Made by a program: the position numbers and the translations under genes. The notes beneath the pieces were generated by a model, which made no database searches, was not told where the DNA came from, and was given only the letters and a program-made list of their open reading frames with translations. From NCBI RefSeq assembly GCF_019879105.1, contig NZ_CP082249.1, positions 3,410,001-3,474,000 on the forward strand: a stretch of DNA of 64,000 nucleotides. Reading direction: 5' to 3'. This stretch comes from Natrinema sp. SYSU A 869 (lineage in GTDB: Archaea > Halobacteriota > Halobacteria > Halobacteriales > Natrialbaceae). The stretch's first letter is position 1, and each line of letters starts with the position of its first letter. Positions 27,555 through 35,370 of this stretch are shown piece after piece.

Positions 27555-28631
27555 TCAGTTGCGGACCGAGAGGACTGTCTCGAGCGCGTCCATCGTCCGG
27601 TCGACGCGCTCGAGGCGCGCGTTGTGCCCCATGTGCCCGATTCGGAGCACGTCATCTGCGAGATCACCGAGACCGGTCACGAGGACGATATCGTGCTCCT
27701 CGGCCAGCGTCTGCTGGAGGGCCGCCGCTCGACCGGGGACCTCGAGCGCCGTCACAGTCGGCGACGACCGTGCCTCGTCGGGGTAGATCGACAGCCCGAG
27801 TTCGGCCGCTCGCTCGCGACACCGGGTCGCGGCCGCTTCGTGTCGCTCGAAGACATCCTCGATCCCCTCCTCGAGCAGCAGGTCGATCGCGGTGTCGAGT
27901 CCGTACAGGTTCGACGACAGGTGCGTGTAGGGGAACCACTCCTCGTCGGCAGCGTCGCGCCACGGCTCGAGGTCGGTGTAGAGACCGTTCGTCTCGAATG
28001 ACTCGATTTTCCGCCAGGCGCGGTCGCTGACCGAGCAGACGGTCAGCCCCGGCGGCGCGCTGAAACACTTCTGGGAGGCCCCGAGACAGACGTCGATCGT
28101 CTCGGTCGGGACCGGTACCCCGCCGAGTGAGGAGACGGCGTCGACGACACTGATGACGTCGTGGTCCTCGAGTACGCCCAGTACCGGCTCGAGATCGTTC
28201 AGGACGCCCGTCGGCGTCTCGCAGTGGACCATCGTCGCCACGTCGAACGCCTCGTCCTCGAGTTCGGATTCGATGGCCTCGCGGTCGAGCGGTTCTCGCC
28301 ACGGTACGTCGCAGACCACCGCTTCGCCATCGTACATCTCGACGAAGTCGGCAAACCCCTCGCCGTAGAGCCCATTCGAGAGACAGAGCACCCGGTCACC
28401 GGGCTCGACCAGTGACGCGATGGCGGCCTCGAGCCCGAGGATACCCTCGCCGCCGAGGATCGCGATATCGTCGTCGCCGTAGACCGCCTCGAGTTTGCTC
28501 GTGAGGTCACGATAAAAGTCGAAGAACTCGGGTTCGACGTCGGGATTCGGCGTCGGTTCACTCATCCGTTCGCGGACGGCTGCGGGCACCTCGGTCGGCC
28601 CGGGCGTCATGCGCAGTCGATCGTCGGTCAT
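27555..28631 (-). CDS. PLP-dependent aminotransferase (alanine-glyoxylate/serine-pyruvate type)
   Basis: 358 residues, class V aminotransferase. MTPGPTEVPAAVRERM at the start, GEGILGLEAAIAS, CETPTGV, the DAVSSLGGVP strand with the PLP-contacting Asp, and the Schiff-base Lys in GASQKCFSAPPG at about 200. Likely alanine-glyoxylate or serine-pyruvate transamination; phosphonate enzymes share the fold. Start at 28631 (MTDDRLRM). Confidence 0.9.
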   Translation of the reverse strand: MTDDRLRMTPGPTEVPAAVRERMSEPTPNPDVEPEFFDFYRDLTSKLEAVYGDDDIAILGGEGILGLEAAIASLVEPGDRVLCLSNGLYGEGFADFVEMYDGEAVVCDVPWREPLDREAIESELEDEAFDVATMVHCETPTGVLNDLEPVLGVLEDHDVISVVDAVSSLGGVPVPTETIDVCLGASQKCFSAPPGLTVCSVSDRAWRKIESFETNGLYTDLEPWRDAADEEWFPYTHLSSNLYGLDTAIDLLLEEGIEDVFERHEAAATRCRERAAELGLSIYPDEARSSPTVTALEVPGRAAALQQTLAEEHDIVLVTGLGDLADDVLRIGHMGHNARLERVDRTMDALETVLSVRN

Positions 28632-28756
28632 ACGGCTGTTACCGGGGCGTCTGGGCATAAAACCACTCGAGACGACACGAGCCGTCGAACGCGTTTCGCG
28701 GTCTTGGATTCGGTCAGTTGCTCCCGACCCACGGCAGGAGTCCCGGTGTCACCGTC

Positions 28757-29221
28757 TCACCACTTCCCGTTGGGGTTGGGTAATTCGGCGACCGACAACC
28801 AAAATTTCTCGAAGACGCGAATGGTGGTGATGTACGCATCCGGGTCGCCTGTCTTCGTTATACAGGCGTTCGCACAGTTCGTGTACGCCGTGACGACGTC
28901 CGTTTCGGACTGTGACCCCGTGAGTACGATAATCGGAATGACGCGGCGGGCCGGATCGTCGCTCAGTTCCGCCAACACATCTGCACCGCTCATGCCGGGG
29001 AGATTCCAATCGAGGAGGACGATATCGGGCCGCGGCGCATCCGCGTATGCATCGCGCTGATAGAGGAAATCGAGCGCCTCGTCCCCGTCAGAGACGGTAT
29101 GGAGGATGTTTTCGGGCGGGGACTCGCTGAGCGCTTCCTCGACGAGTCGAGCGTCCCCCGGATTGTCCTCGACTAACAGCAGGTTGTGAGGGTCGCTCGA
29201 ATCCGGGGGTGAATCACTCAT
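28757..29221 (-). CDS. Response regulator (receiver domain only)
   Basis: 154 residues, Rcp1-like stand-alone receiver. Acidic pair in LLVEDNPGDARL, phospho-acceptor Asp in DIVLLDWNLPGM (about 68), Thr in IIVLTGS and a CITKTGDPD segment where the Lys switch lies. No output domain; the cognate kinase is not adjacent. Confidence 0.92.
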   Translation of the reverse strand: MSDSPPDSSDPHNLLLVEDNPGDARLVEEALSESPPENILHTVSDGDEALDFLYQRDAYADAPRPDIVLLDWNLPGMSGADVLAELSDDPARRVIPIIVLTGSQSETDVVTAYTNCANACITKTGDPDAYITTIRVFEKFWLSVAELPNPNGKW

Positions 29222-29985
29222 GCCTACGATAATTGGTTCGAGAGTGTATGAAATTGGTGGTTGGAACGGATTGACTGTCCGCATAAAATCGCGGCAGTGA
29301 CGAGATGGGTTCCGCTCGTCCCGCCGGCTGCCGAGCCGCATCGGCAGGGCCGCTCGCTCACGGCCGCTTGACTCCCGGCAGCGTGGAACTCGGCGTGGAT
29401 GTCGAGCGCCGGCAGCCGAGTGCTGGAATAGAGGAGAATGAACCCGGGCCGGTGATGAGCAGCGAGATGATGAGGCTGTTCCCGAGCGGTGTCCCTGCCG
29501 CGATTCGTACGAAACGGCTCCCAGGGGACGGTCCGTCGGTGCCGCGAACGGGCGGGACAACGAGTTTGACCTCCTCCACGCCCTGAAGGACGTGGAATCC
29601 GACCATCGGATTTCCGCCGAGTGCGACGTTCGAGGTTCCAACCCGCACTCAAGGGGAACCGGCGACACACCGGGGGAACTCTCGTTTCCTCCCCTGTATA
29701 GGGCTGTGGCCCGGTCAAATAGGCCCCATCGAATACCATGTCATCGCCGTGTGAGGAACAGACCGCGCTCCTCACCATCCCTTGTCTGTTCGGGAACGGC
29801 CTCTCACGGTATTCGTAGCATCCTATGTTACGTGCTATCACACTAAAACGATTACGATGGAAATCCGTCCTGATCACCGGCTGCGGGTGACACGCTGCGC
29901 CTACCGCTCGACCTGCGCCTGAAGACGCAGGTATGCGCTCGAAATTCGTATCAATCAGAGTCTCGTCGGTTGCACTGAGACACAG
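29222..29985. other. 764-base region without a convincing gene
   Basis: Only a 96-codon minus-strand frame (29358-29648) and its shadows are open. It has one hydrophobic patch but no recognisable family or good start. No tRNA-like or RNase P/SRP RNA feature was recognised, although the length would allow a structured RNA. Several G/C-rich inverted repeats lie at 29320-29420. Confidence 0.4.
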
Positions 29986-30669
29986 ATGGCAGACTGCAAT
30001 TCACGGCGCACGATGGGCGAACGGCGGATCGAACACCCGGTGTTTGCAGCCCTCTACGATCGGGTTATGCCGGATCGATTCCTGGTCGGTCCCCACCGCG
30101 AGTACCTCGCGGCCGACGTCTCCGGTCGCGTCCTCGACCTCGGCGCGGGCACTGGCGCGATGATACCCTACGCGGCCGACGCTGGCGATGCCGACCTCGA
30201 GTACCACGCGGTCGAGCCGGACCCGAACATGCGACGCCGAGCGGCCGGCACGGCCGACAGGTCCGACATGCAGGTCCACCTCCGCGACGCTCGCGCCGAG
30301 TCACTGCCGTATGCCGATGACGCCTTCGACGTCGTCCTCTCGAGTCTGGTCTTCTGTACCATCGCCGACCCCGACGCAGCGCTCGAGGAGGTCGCCCGCG
30401 TCCTGCAGCCGGGCGGCGAACTGCGCTTTCTCGAGCACATCCGCGACAATGGCTGGCGCGCGCGGGCACAGGACCGTTTGAATCCGCTGTGGGAACGCGC
30501 TGCGGCCGGTTGCCAGTTGAACCGCGAGACAGTCGAGCGGTTCGTCGGGTACGACGCGTTTGATGTCCTCGAGATCGAACGGACCGGCGTTGGGCTGTTT
30601 CCGGCGACGCCGGTCGTTCGGGGACGGCTCCGACAGCAGCGCGACCTGTCGCTCTCGATCGGCCGGTGA
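29986..30669 (+). CDS. Class I SAM-dependent methyltransferase
   Basis: 227 residues. SAM-binding motif I VLDLGAGTGAMIPYA (about 49-63), acidic loop AVEPDPNMR, motif II DDAFDVVLSSLVFCTI and post-motif VLQPGGELRFLEHI. UbiE/Methyltransf_11 type; substrate unknown. An alternative start at 30013 (MGERRIEHP) gives a more typical N-terminus. Confidence 0.88.
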   Translation: MADCNSRRTMGERRIEHPVFAALYDRVMPDRFLVGPHREYLAADVSGRVLDLGAGTGAMIPYAADAGDADLEYHAVEPDPNMRRRAAGTADRSDMQVHLRDARAESLPYADDAFDVVLSSLVFCTIADPDAALEEVARVLQPGGELRFLEHIRDNGWRARAQDRLNPLWERAAAGCQLNRETVERFVGYDAFDVLEIERTGVGLFPATPVVRGRLRQQRDLSLSIGR

Positions 30670-30684
30670 AATCGGGACCTGCGG

Positions 30685-31461
30685 CTACCGGATCGTGTTC
30701 GGTATCCGCTCGATGACGTCAGTTGCGACAACGCCGGGCCCGTACTCGGCCGTCGCGAGTTCGCCGGTCTTGCCAAGGATCCACGCGCCGAGTTCGGCGG
30801 CCTCACGGCGATCCATCCCCTGGCCGAGCAGCGAGGCCATGATGCCGGCCATCGTGTCCCCGGTTCCGGCGACGGTCAGGGCCGACGTTCCCGTCTCGTT
30901 TTCGATTCGCTCGCCCTCGGCGACGATCTCATCGACATCGCCCGTGAGCGTGATGACCGCCCCGGTCTCCTCCGAAAACGTCTCGAGCGAGCCGTAGGCC
31001 TCGTAGATCGGGTCGTCCTCGGCACCGCTGGGCGTCAGGATGGCGTTTGAGAGGTCCGCCTCGAGCGCGGGTTCGATCGCCAGCGCGTCGACGATGATCG
31101 GAATTTCGATGCGGTCGATCACCTCGCGGACCGCGTCGGGGTCGGCATCGACGAGGCCGGGACCGATCACGAACGCGTCGGCCCACTCGCTGACCTCCCG
31201 TGTGCGTTCGATCGCGCCGTCGTAGAACTCATCGTGGCCGTGGTGGTCGACGAGTAGGTTCGGCGAGTGACTCGCGACGATCTCGTAAATCGGTTCGCAG
31301 ACGAACGCCCGGACGTGATCGGACCCGGTCCGGAGCGCAGCTTGTCCGACGAGTGCGGGCTGGTTTGGATACGCGACGCTCCCGCCGACGATTCCGACGC
31401 GGCCGTTGTCGCGTCCCGTCTCGTCGCTGACGTTCGAGAGCGTTTGCTGGAGCCGTCCCAT
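30685..31461 (-). CDS. ADP-dependent NAD(P)HX dehydratase (YjeF C-domain)
   Basis: 258 residues; ribokinase-like dehydratase that repairs hydrated NAD(P)H. GRVGIVGGSVAYPNQPALVG, VIGPGLVDAD, ILTPSGAE (instead of the usual TPH) and TVAGTGDTMAGIMASLL anion hole near 210. Only the dehydratase domain is present, with no fused epimerase, as is common in one group of archaeal paralogues. Start at 31461; longer frame to 31578 is not protein-like. Confidence 0.82.
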   Translation of the reverse strand: MGRLQQTLSNVSDETGRDNGRVGIVGGSVAYPNQPALVGQAALRTGSDHVRAFVCEPIYEIVASHSPNLLVDHHGHDEFYDGAIERTREVSEWADAFVIGPGLVDADPDAVREVIDRIEIPIIVDALAIEPALEADLSNAILTPSGAEDDPIYEAYGSLETFSEETGAVITLTGDVDEIVAEGERIENETGTSALTVAGTGDTMAGIMASLLGQGMDRREAAELGAWILGKTGELATAEYGPGVVATDVIERIPNTIR

Positions 31462-31584
31462 ATCACCCCTCCCGAAACGACACCGTGTAGGCGTTCGGCA
31501 GGCGTGTTCCGGTTCGATTCGCGTCTGCCCGGCGTGTGCGACGCAAACACATAGTAGGCCGCCGACGTACGCCCACATGGAACC

Positions 31585-32214
31585 ATGTTCGACGACAGAA
31601 CCGACGCCGGCGAACGCCTCGCAGCGGAACTCGAGGCCCGCGACCTCGCGGTCGACGTCGTCCTCGGGATTCCCCGCGGAGCCCTACCCGTGGCGCGGCC
31701 GGTCGCCGACGCACTCGACGCCGACCTCGACGTCGTCGTCGCACGGAAAATGGGGGCACCACAGAACCCCGAGTTGGCGCTCGGCGCAGTCGCGAGCGAC
31801 GGGAGCGTCTGGTACAACGACGATCTGATCGATCGAATAAACGCTTCCGAAGAGTATCTCGAGGAGGTCCGGGCCGAGGAAGCCGAAAACGCGCGCAAAA
31901 AGGCGGATCGCTACCGCGAACCGGGCGGCCTGCCCGACCTTCAGGGGAAGCGAGTCCTGCTCGTCGACGACGGCGTCGCGACCGGCGCGACCGCGACGGC
32001 CTGCCTCCGACAGGTCCAAGAGACCGGGGCTGACTGGGTCGGCCTAGCCGTCCCCGTGGGCTCACCGCGGGCGGTTGACGATCTCGAGCGGGAGGCCGAC
32101 GCGGTGATCGCTCTGCAGACGCCCACGGACTTCCGCGCCGTCGGCCAATTCTACCGAACCTTCGGACAGGTGAGCGACGAGGAGGCGCTCGAGTACCTCG
32201 ATCGAGAATCGTGA
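31585..32214 (+). CDS. Phosphoribosyltransferase family protein
   Basis: 209 residues, type I PRT fold. GIPRGALPVARPVADAL, metal/PRPP loop VLLVDDGVATGATATACL (about 132-149) and VPVGSP. Resembles the free-standing erythromycin-esterase-associated PRTs often annotated only by domain. Base specificity unknown. Starts immediately divergent from the dehydratase. Confidence 0.88.
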   Translation: MFDDRTDAGERLAAELEARDLAVDVVLGIPRGALPVARPVADALDADLDVVVARKMGAPQNPELALGAVASDGSVWYNDDLIDRINASEEYLEEVRAEEAENARKKADRYREPGGLPDLQGKRVLLVDDGVATGATATACLRQVQETGADWVGLAVPVGSPRAVDDLEREADAVIALQTPTDFRAVGQFYRTFGQVSDEEALEYLDRES

Positions 32215-32269
32215 AACGAGCTCCCGGTCGATCCGGACGAACTACGTACTGCAGCAACCAGTCAACCGA

Positions 32270-32556
32270 CATGCGGCGGCGCGCGCTGGGCCAGGGCGAA
32301 CTGCGAGGCCTGAACGAAGTGAAGGCCTCGGTATTGTGAGCGGTGAGTGCAGGGAACCGTGAACAGACTGTGAGCCGTGGCACGAAGCCGTGCGAGGTCT
32401 TCGCGAACTTTGTGAGTGAAGGCGTGGAAGACGCTCGCGTCTTCCAGTGGATGAGCGAATAGTGCGGGACCAGAGGTCCCGCATACCATGCGAACGGGGG
32501 CGAAGCGCCCGTGTGCAGACGAAGTGAGCGTTAGCGCGGAACCTCCAGTTCCGCGA
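32270..32556. repeat. Chain of stem-loops (palindromic element)
   Basis: Six successive hairpins: 32304-32330 (7-base arms), 32380-32393 (5), 32426-32445 (8, loop 4), 32463-32483 (8, loop 5), 32494-32512 (5 plus 2) and 32535-32555 (8, loop 5). The sequence GTGAG or ATGAG recurs between them (32336, 32343, 32370, 32412, 32450, 32524). The last stem ends 4 bases before homology to the transposase begins. No convincing protein on either strand. Could be a mobile palindromic element or a structured RNA. Confidence 0.7.
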
Positions 32557-32559
32557 ACC

Positions 32560-33183
32560 ATACTCGGTCTTTCAGTGAATGAGTTGCCGGACTTCACCAC
32601 CATTTGTGCTCGGAAGCAAGACCTCAAGATGCCTGTCTGGCGGATGCTGTTGCAGCTGTCGGTGGTGTTATTCGATACCGGAGAGGTACAAGCAATCGAC
32701 TCAACTAGTATCGCTCATCGCTCGTCGAGCCATAACTACGCAAAACGTGTCAAAGGGACGTTTGAATCGGTCAAGACCACCATTCTTGTAGACTGCTCCA
32801 CGAGGGCTATCCTCGATGTACACTGCTCGATGAACCTACCACATGACACGCAGATTGCGTGGCAAGTACTGAAGAGAAATCTCAACAACGTGGAAACTGT
32901 CGTCGCTGACAAAGGGTTTGATTGGGATAAACTTCGACAGATGCTGCGAAACGAGGGTATTAGACCGGTAATCAAGCACCGTGAATTCTACTCACTCGAT
33001 GCAGCACACAATGCTCGGATTGATGATGAAACCAACCATCAACGTTCTATCGCAGAATCGATGTTTTTCGCATTGCGCAAACGGTTCGGTTCAACACTTA
33101 AGGCACGAACGTGGTTTGGGCAGTTCCGAGAACTCGTCCTTAAGACCGCTGTCAGAAACATCGAACAATCGCTCACGACCTAA
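32560..33183 (+). mobile_element. IS5-family transposase, 5'-truncated
   Basis: About 208 residues of a haloarchaeal IS5-type DDE transposase: LPDFTTICARKQDLKM, catalytic Asp in QAIDSTS, SVKTTILVDCSTRAILDVHC, Asp in VADKGFDWDKLR, IKHREF and Glu in QRSIAESMFFALRKRFG. The C-terminus is complete (ARTWFGQFRELVLKTAVRNIE). The first ~60 residues are missing: homology begins at ILGLSVNEL, directly next to the stem-loop chain. Base composition is lower in GC than neighbours. No terminal inverted repeats were recognised. Confidence 0.9.
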
Positions 33184-33247
33184 CTCGGATGGTTTCGTGC
33201 ATCTAAACAAGACCCAGGGCGCGTATCTCGCCCCGCTGCTCCATTGA

Positions 33248-33418
33248 TTAGTTGGCAATAATCCGGGCGATCCAGACGATCGGGATCACCGGGATGGCTA
33301 ATCCGGTGACCAGAAGCACGATGGCGATTACGACTTTCTCGGCGCGACTTGACCCATGCCATATCGACTGCCACATATCATCGATCGCCTGTGCCGTTCG
33401 CTGAATCAATCCAGACAT
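33248..33418 (-). CDS. Small membrane protein (56 aa)
   Basis: An amphipathic N-terminal helix (MSGLIQRTAQAIDDMWQSIW) followed by one strong transmembrane segment VVIAIVLLVTGLAIPVIPIVW. Start at 33418 fits a compact microprotein; the frame extending to 33544 is not protein-like upstream. Confidence 0.6.
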   Translation of the reverse strand: MSGLIQRTAQAIDDMWQSIWHGSSRAEKVVIAIVLLVTGLAIPVIPIVWIARIIAN

Positions 33419-33783
33419 AGATGATGCTGAGGGTATAGAGACGGAAAATTTCACGGCATGCAAAGGATTGGGAGCCCTCGTTTCACAGCGTCTGAGACAG
33501 TCATTTTCACAGACACCTCTTCCACTTCTCCCCAGGTAATACAAGTAGAACCAAATCGCACTATTGTGCTGGATATACCCTCTGTATTCATCAGGCGGAC
33601 TGTAACAGATCCCAGAGATGTCGATAGCTGCTCCGGTAACTGCTTGATCTGCACATACCGTGAGTTTCGTGGCTAATTCTGAATAAAAACCGTATTACCA
33701 ACTACTGTTACGTCCACTCTCATCCGGTTGGAGTGACCGTGACAAGCGAAATGGCCCCATCACAGTTCGGCAAACCCGCTTAT
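33419..33783. other. Gene-free stretch downstream of gdh
   Basis: 365 bases of intermediate GC. Opposed 67- and 72-codon frames overlap here but neither resembles a protein. Nothing else seen. Confidence 0.4.
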
Positions 33784-35109
33784 TTACGGCCAGAGGCCCC
33801 GCATCTCGTGGGCCTCGCCGACTCGGTCGAGCGCGACGGCATACGCAGCGTCGCGCCAGGAGACGTCCCGCCGTTCGACGGTCTCTTTCACGTCGGTCCA
33901 GGCCGCGACCATCTCGGACTCGAGTTCCTCGTTGACCCGCTCGAGGGACCACGCGCGGCGATTGATGTCCTGGAGCCACTCGAAGTAGCTGACCGTGACG
34001 CCGCCCGCGTTCGCGAGGATGTCCGGGACCACCCGAATCCCGCGTTCCTCGAGGATGGTGTCGGCGGCGAACGTCGTCGGGCCGTTCGCGCCTTCGACGA
34101 CGATATCGGCGGCGATCGCGTCGGCGTTGTTCGGTGTGATGACGTTGCCGACGGCAGCCGGGACGAGGACGTCGACGTCCAACTCGAGGAGGTCGTCGTT
34201 CGAGATCCGATGCACGCCGTCGGCGCTGTCGTCGACGCTGGCTGCGAATCGGGTCACCGCTTCCGGTTCCTCATCGTGAGAGGGGATCGCAGTGACGTCG
34301 ATCCCGTCGGGATCGTAGACCGCGCCGTTGACGTCGCTGACGGCGACGACGGTTGCACCCCACTCATCGAGCAGGCGGGCGGCGTTCGCGCCGACGCTGC
34401 CGAAGCCCTGAACGGCGACGGTCGTCTCAGCGAGCGGGTAGTTATAGTACTCGCACGTCTCTCGAGTGACGATGGCGACGCTTCGGCCGGGCGCTTCTTC
34501 GCGACCGTAACTGCCGCCGACGCTGGGCGGCTTCCCGGTGACGACACCGGGGATCGTTTCGCCTTCCTGCATGCTGTAGGCGTCCATCAGCCAGGCCATC
34601 GTCTGCGGGTCGGTGCCCATATCCGGTGCCGGGATATCCGTGTTCGGGCCGATCACGTCGCGGATCTCTTGGGTGAACCGACGCGTGAGTCGTTCCTTCT
34701 CATTGGCGCTCAACGACTTTGGGTCGACAACGATGCCGCCTTTCGCGCCGCCGAAGGGGAGATCCATCACCGCACACTTCCAGGACATCCACATCGACAG
34801 GCCGACGCACTCGTCGCGAGTCACGTCGGGATGATACCGCAGCCCGCCCTTATAGGGGCCGCGGACGCTGTCGTGTTGGGCCCTGTAGCCGGTGAAGACC
34901 TCGACGCTGCCGTCGTCGCGCTCGAGGGGAATCGTCACCTCGTGGACCGCTGCGGGGTGTGAGAGACGCTCGATGACGGCGTCGTCGACGTCTAACTGTG
35001 CGGCGACGCGGTCGAGCTGTCGGCGCGCGGTCTCGAGTGCGGTTTCCGGATCGGTCGATGCGGCCGTCGCTTCCTGGGTCGGTGTTGACGAACGTTCCTG
35101 AGAGGACAT
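33784..35109 (-). CDS. gdhA: Glutamate dehydrogenase
   Basis: 441 residues; reversible oxidative deamination of glutamate to 2-oxoglutarate. [21 protein letters not shown], catalytic Lys in [12 protein letters not shown] (about 115-126), IPAPDMGT, dinucleotide fold [17 protein letters not shown] (about 240) and the C-terminal EGANGPTT. Haloarchaea often carry several gdh paralogues, so NAD versus NADP preference is open. Start MSSQERSS at 35109, one base after the rubrerythrin-like gene's stop. Confidence 0.94.
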   Translation of the reverse strand: MSSQERSSTPTQEATAASTDPETALETARRQLDRVAAQLDVDDAVIERLSHPAAVHEVTIPLERDDGSVEVFTGYRAQHDSVRGPYKGGLRYHPDVTRDECVGLSMWMSWKCAVMDLPFGGAKGGIVVDPKSLSANEKERLTRRFTQEIRDVIGPNTDIPAPDMGTDPQTMAWLMDAYSMQEGETIPGVVTGKPPSVGGSYGREEAPGRSVAIVTRETCEYYNYPLAETTVAVQGFGSVGANAARLLDEWGATVVAVSDVNGAVYDPDGIDVTAIPSHDEEPEAVTRFAASVDDSADGVHRISNDDLLELDVDVLVPAAVGNVITPNNADAIAADIVVEGANGPTTFAADTILEERGIRVVPDILANAGGVTVSYFEWLQDINRRAWSLERVNEELESEMVAAWTDVKETVERRDVSWRDAAYAVALDRVGEAHEMRGLWP

Positions 35110-35110
35110 A

Positions 35111-35257
35111 TTACTCGATCGGTGTCCGTCGATTCCGCATCTCAGCACCGCACTCGGGACAGGCGTCCGGCGCTGTCGCACGGACGACGGTTCCACAATC
35201 GAAGCATTCGTAGGTCGATTCCGTCTGCGGATCGAGTTCCGCGTCTTTATGGTTCAT
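35111..35257 (-). CDS. Rubrerythrin-like zinc-ribbon microprotein
   Basis: 48 residues, [21 protein letters not shown] ... CPECG ... RRTPIE. A single rubredoxin/rubrerythrin-type ribbon (CFDC and CPEC). It ends one base before the gdh start codon, so it is very probably cotranscribed and translationally coupled with glutamate dehydrogenase. Its role is unknown. Confidence 0.85.
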   Translation of the reverse strand: MNHKDAELDPQTESTYECFDCGTVVRATAPDACPECGAEMRNRRTPIE

Positions 35258-35370
35258 GGGAGAGACAACGAGCAGTCGTGCTCGCGGTGATTATCGCACC
35301 TAGGAATAATAGGGATATTAGGATGAACCTATCCGTTAGATGGCTAGCGTCATCGAGACAGTGCCGTTCA

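Noticed and set aside
29358-29648. 96-codon minus-strand frame
   Set aside because: One hydrophobic patch but no start context, no family and overlapping frames of equal quality; not reported as a gene.
33451-33676. Opposed short frames of 67 and 72 codons
   Set aside because: Neither shows acidic haloarchaeal composition or a motif.
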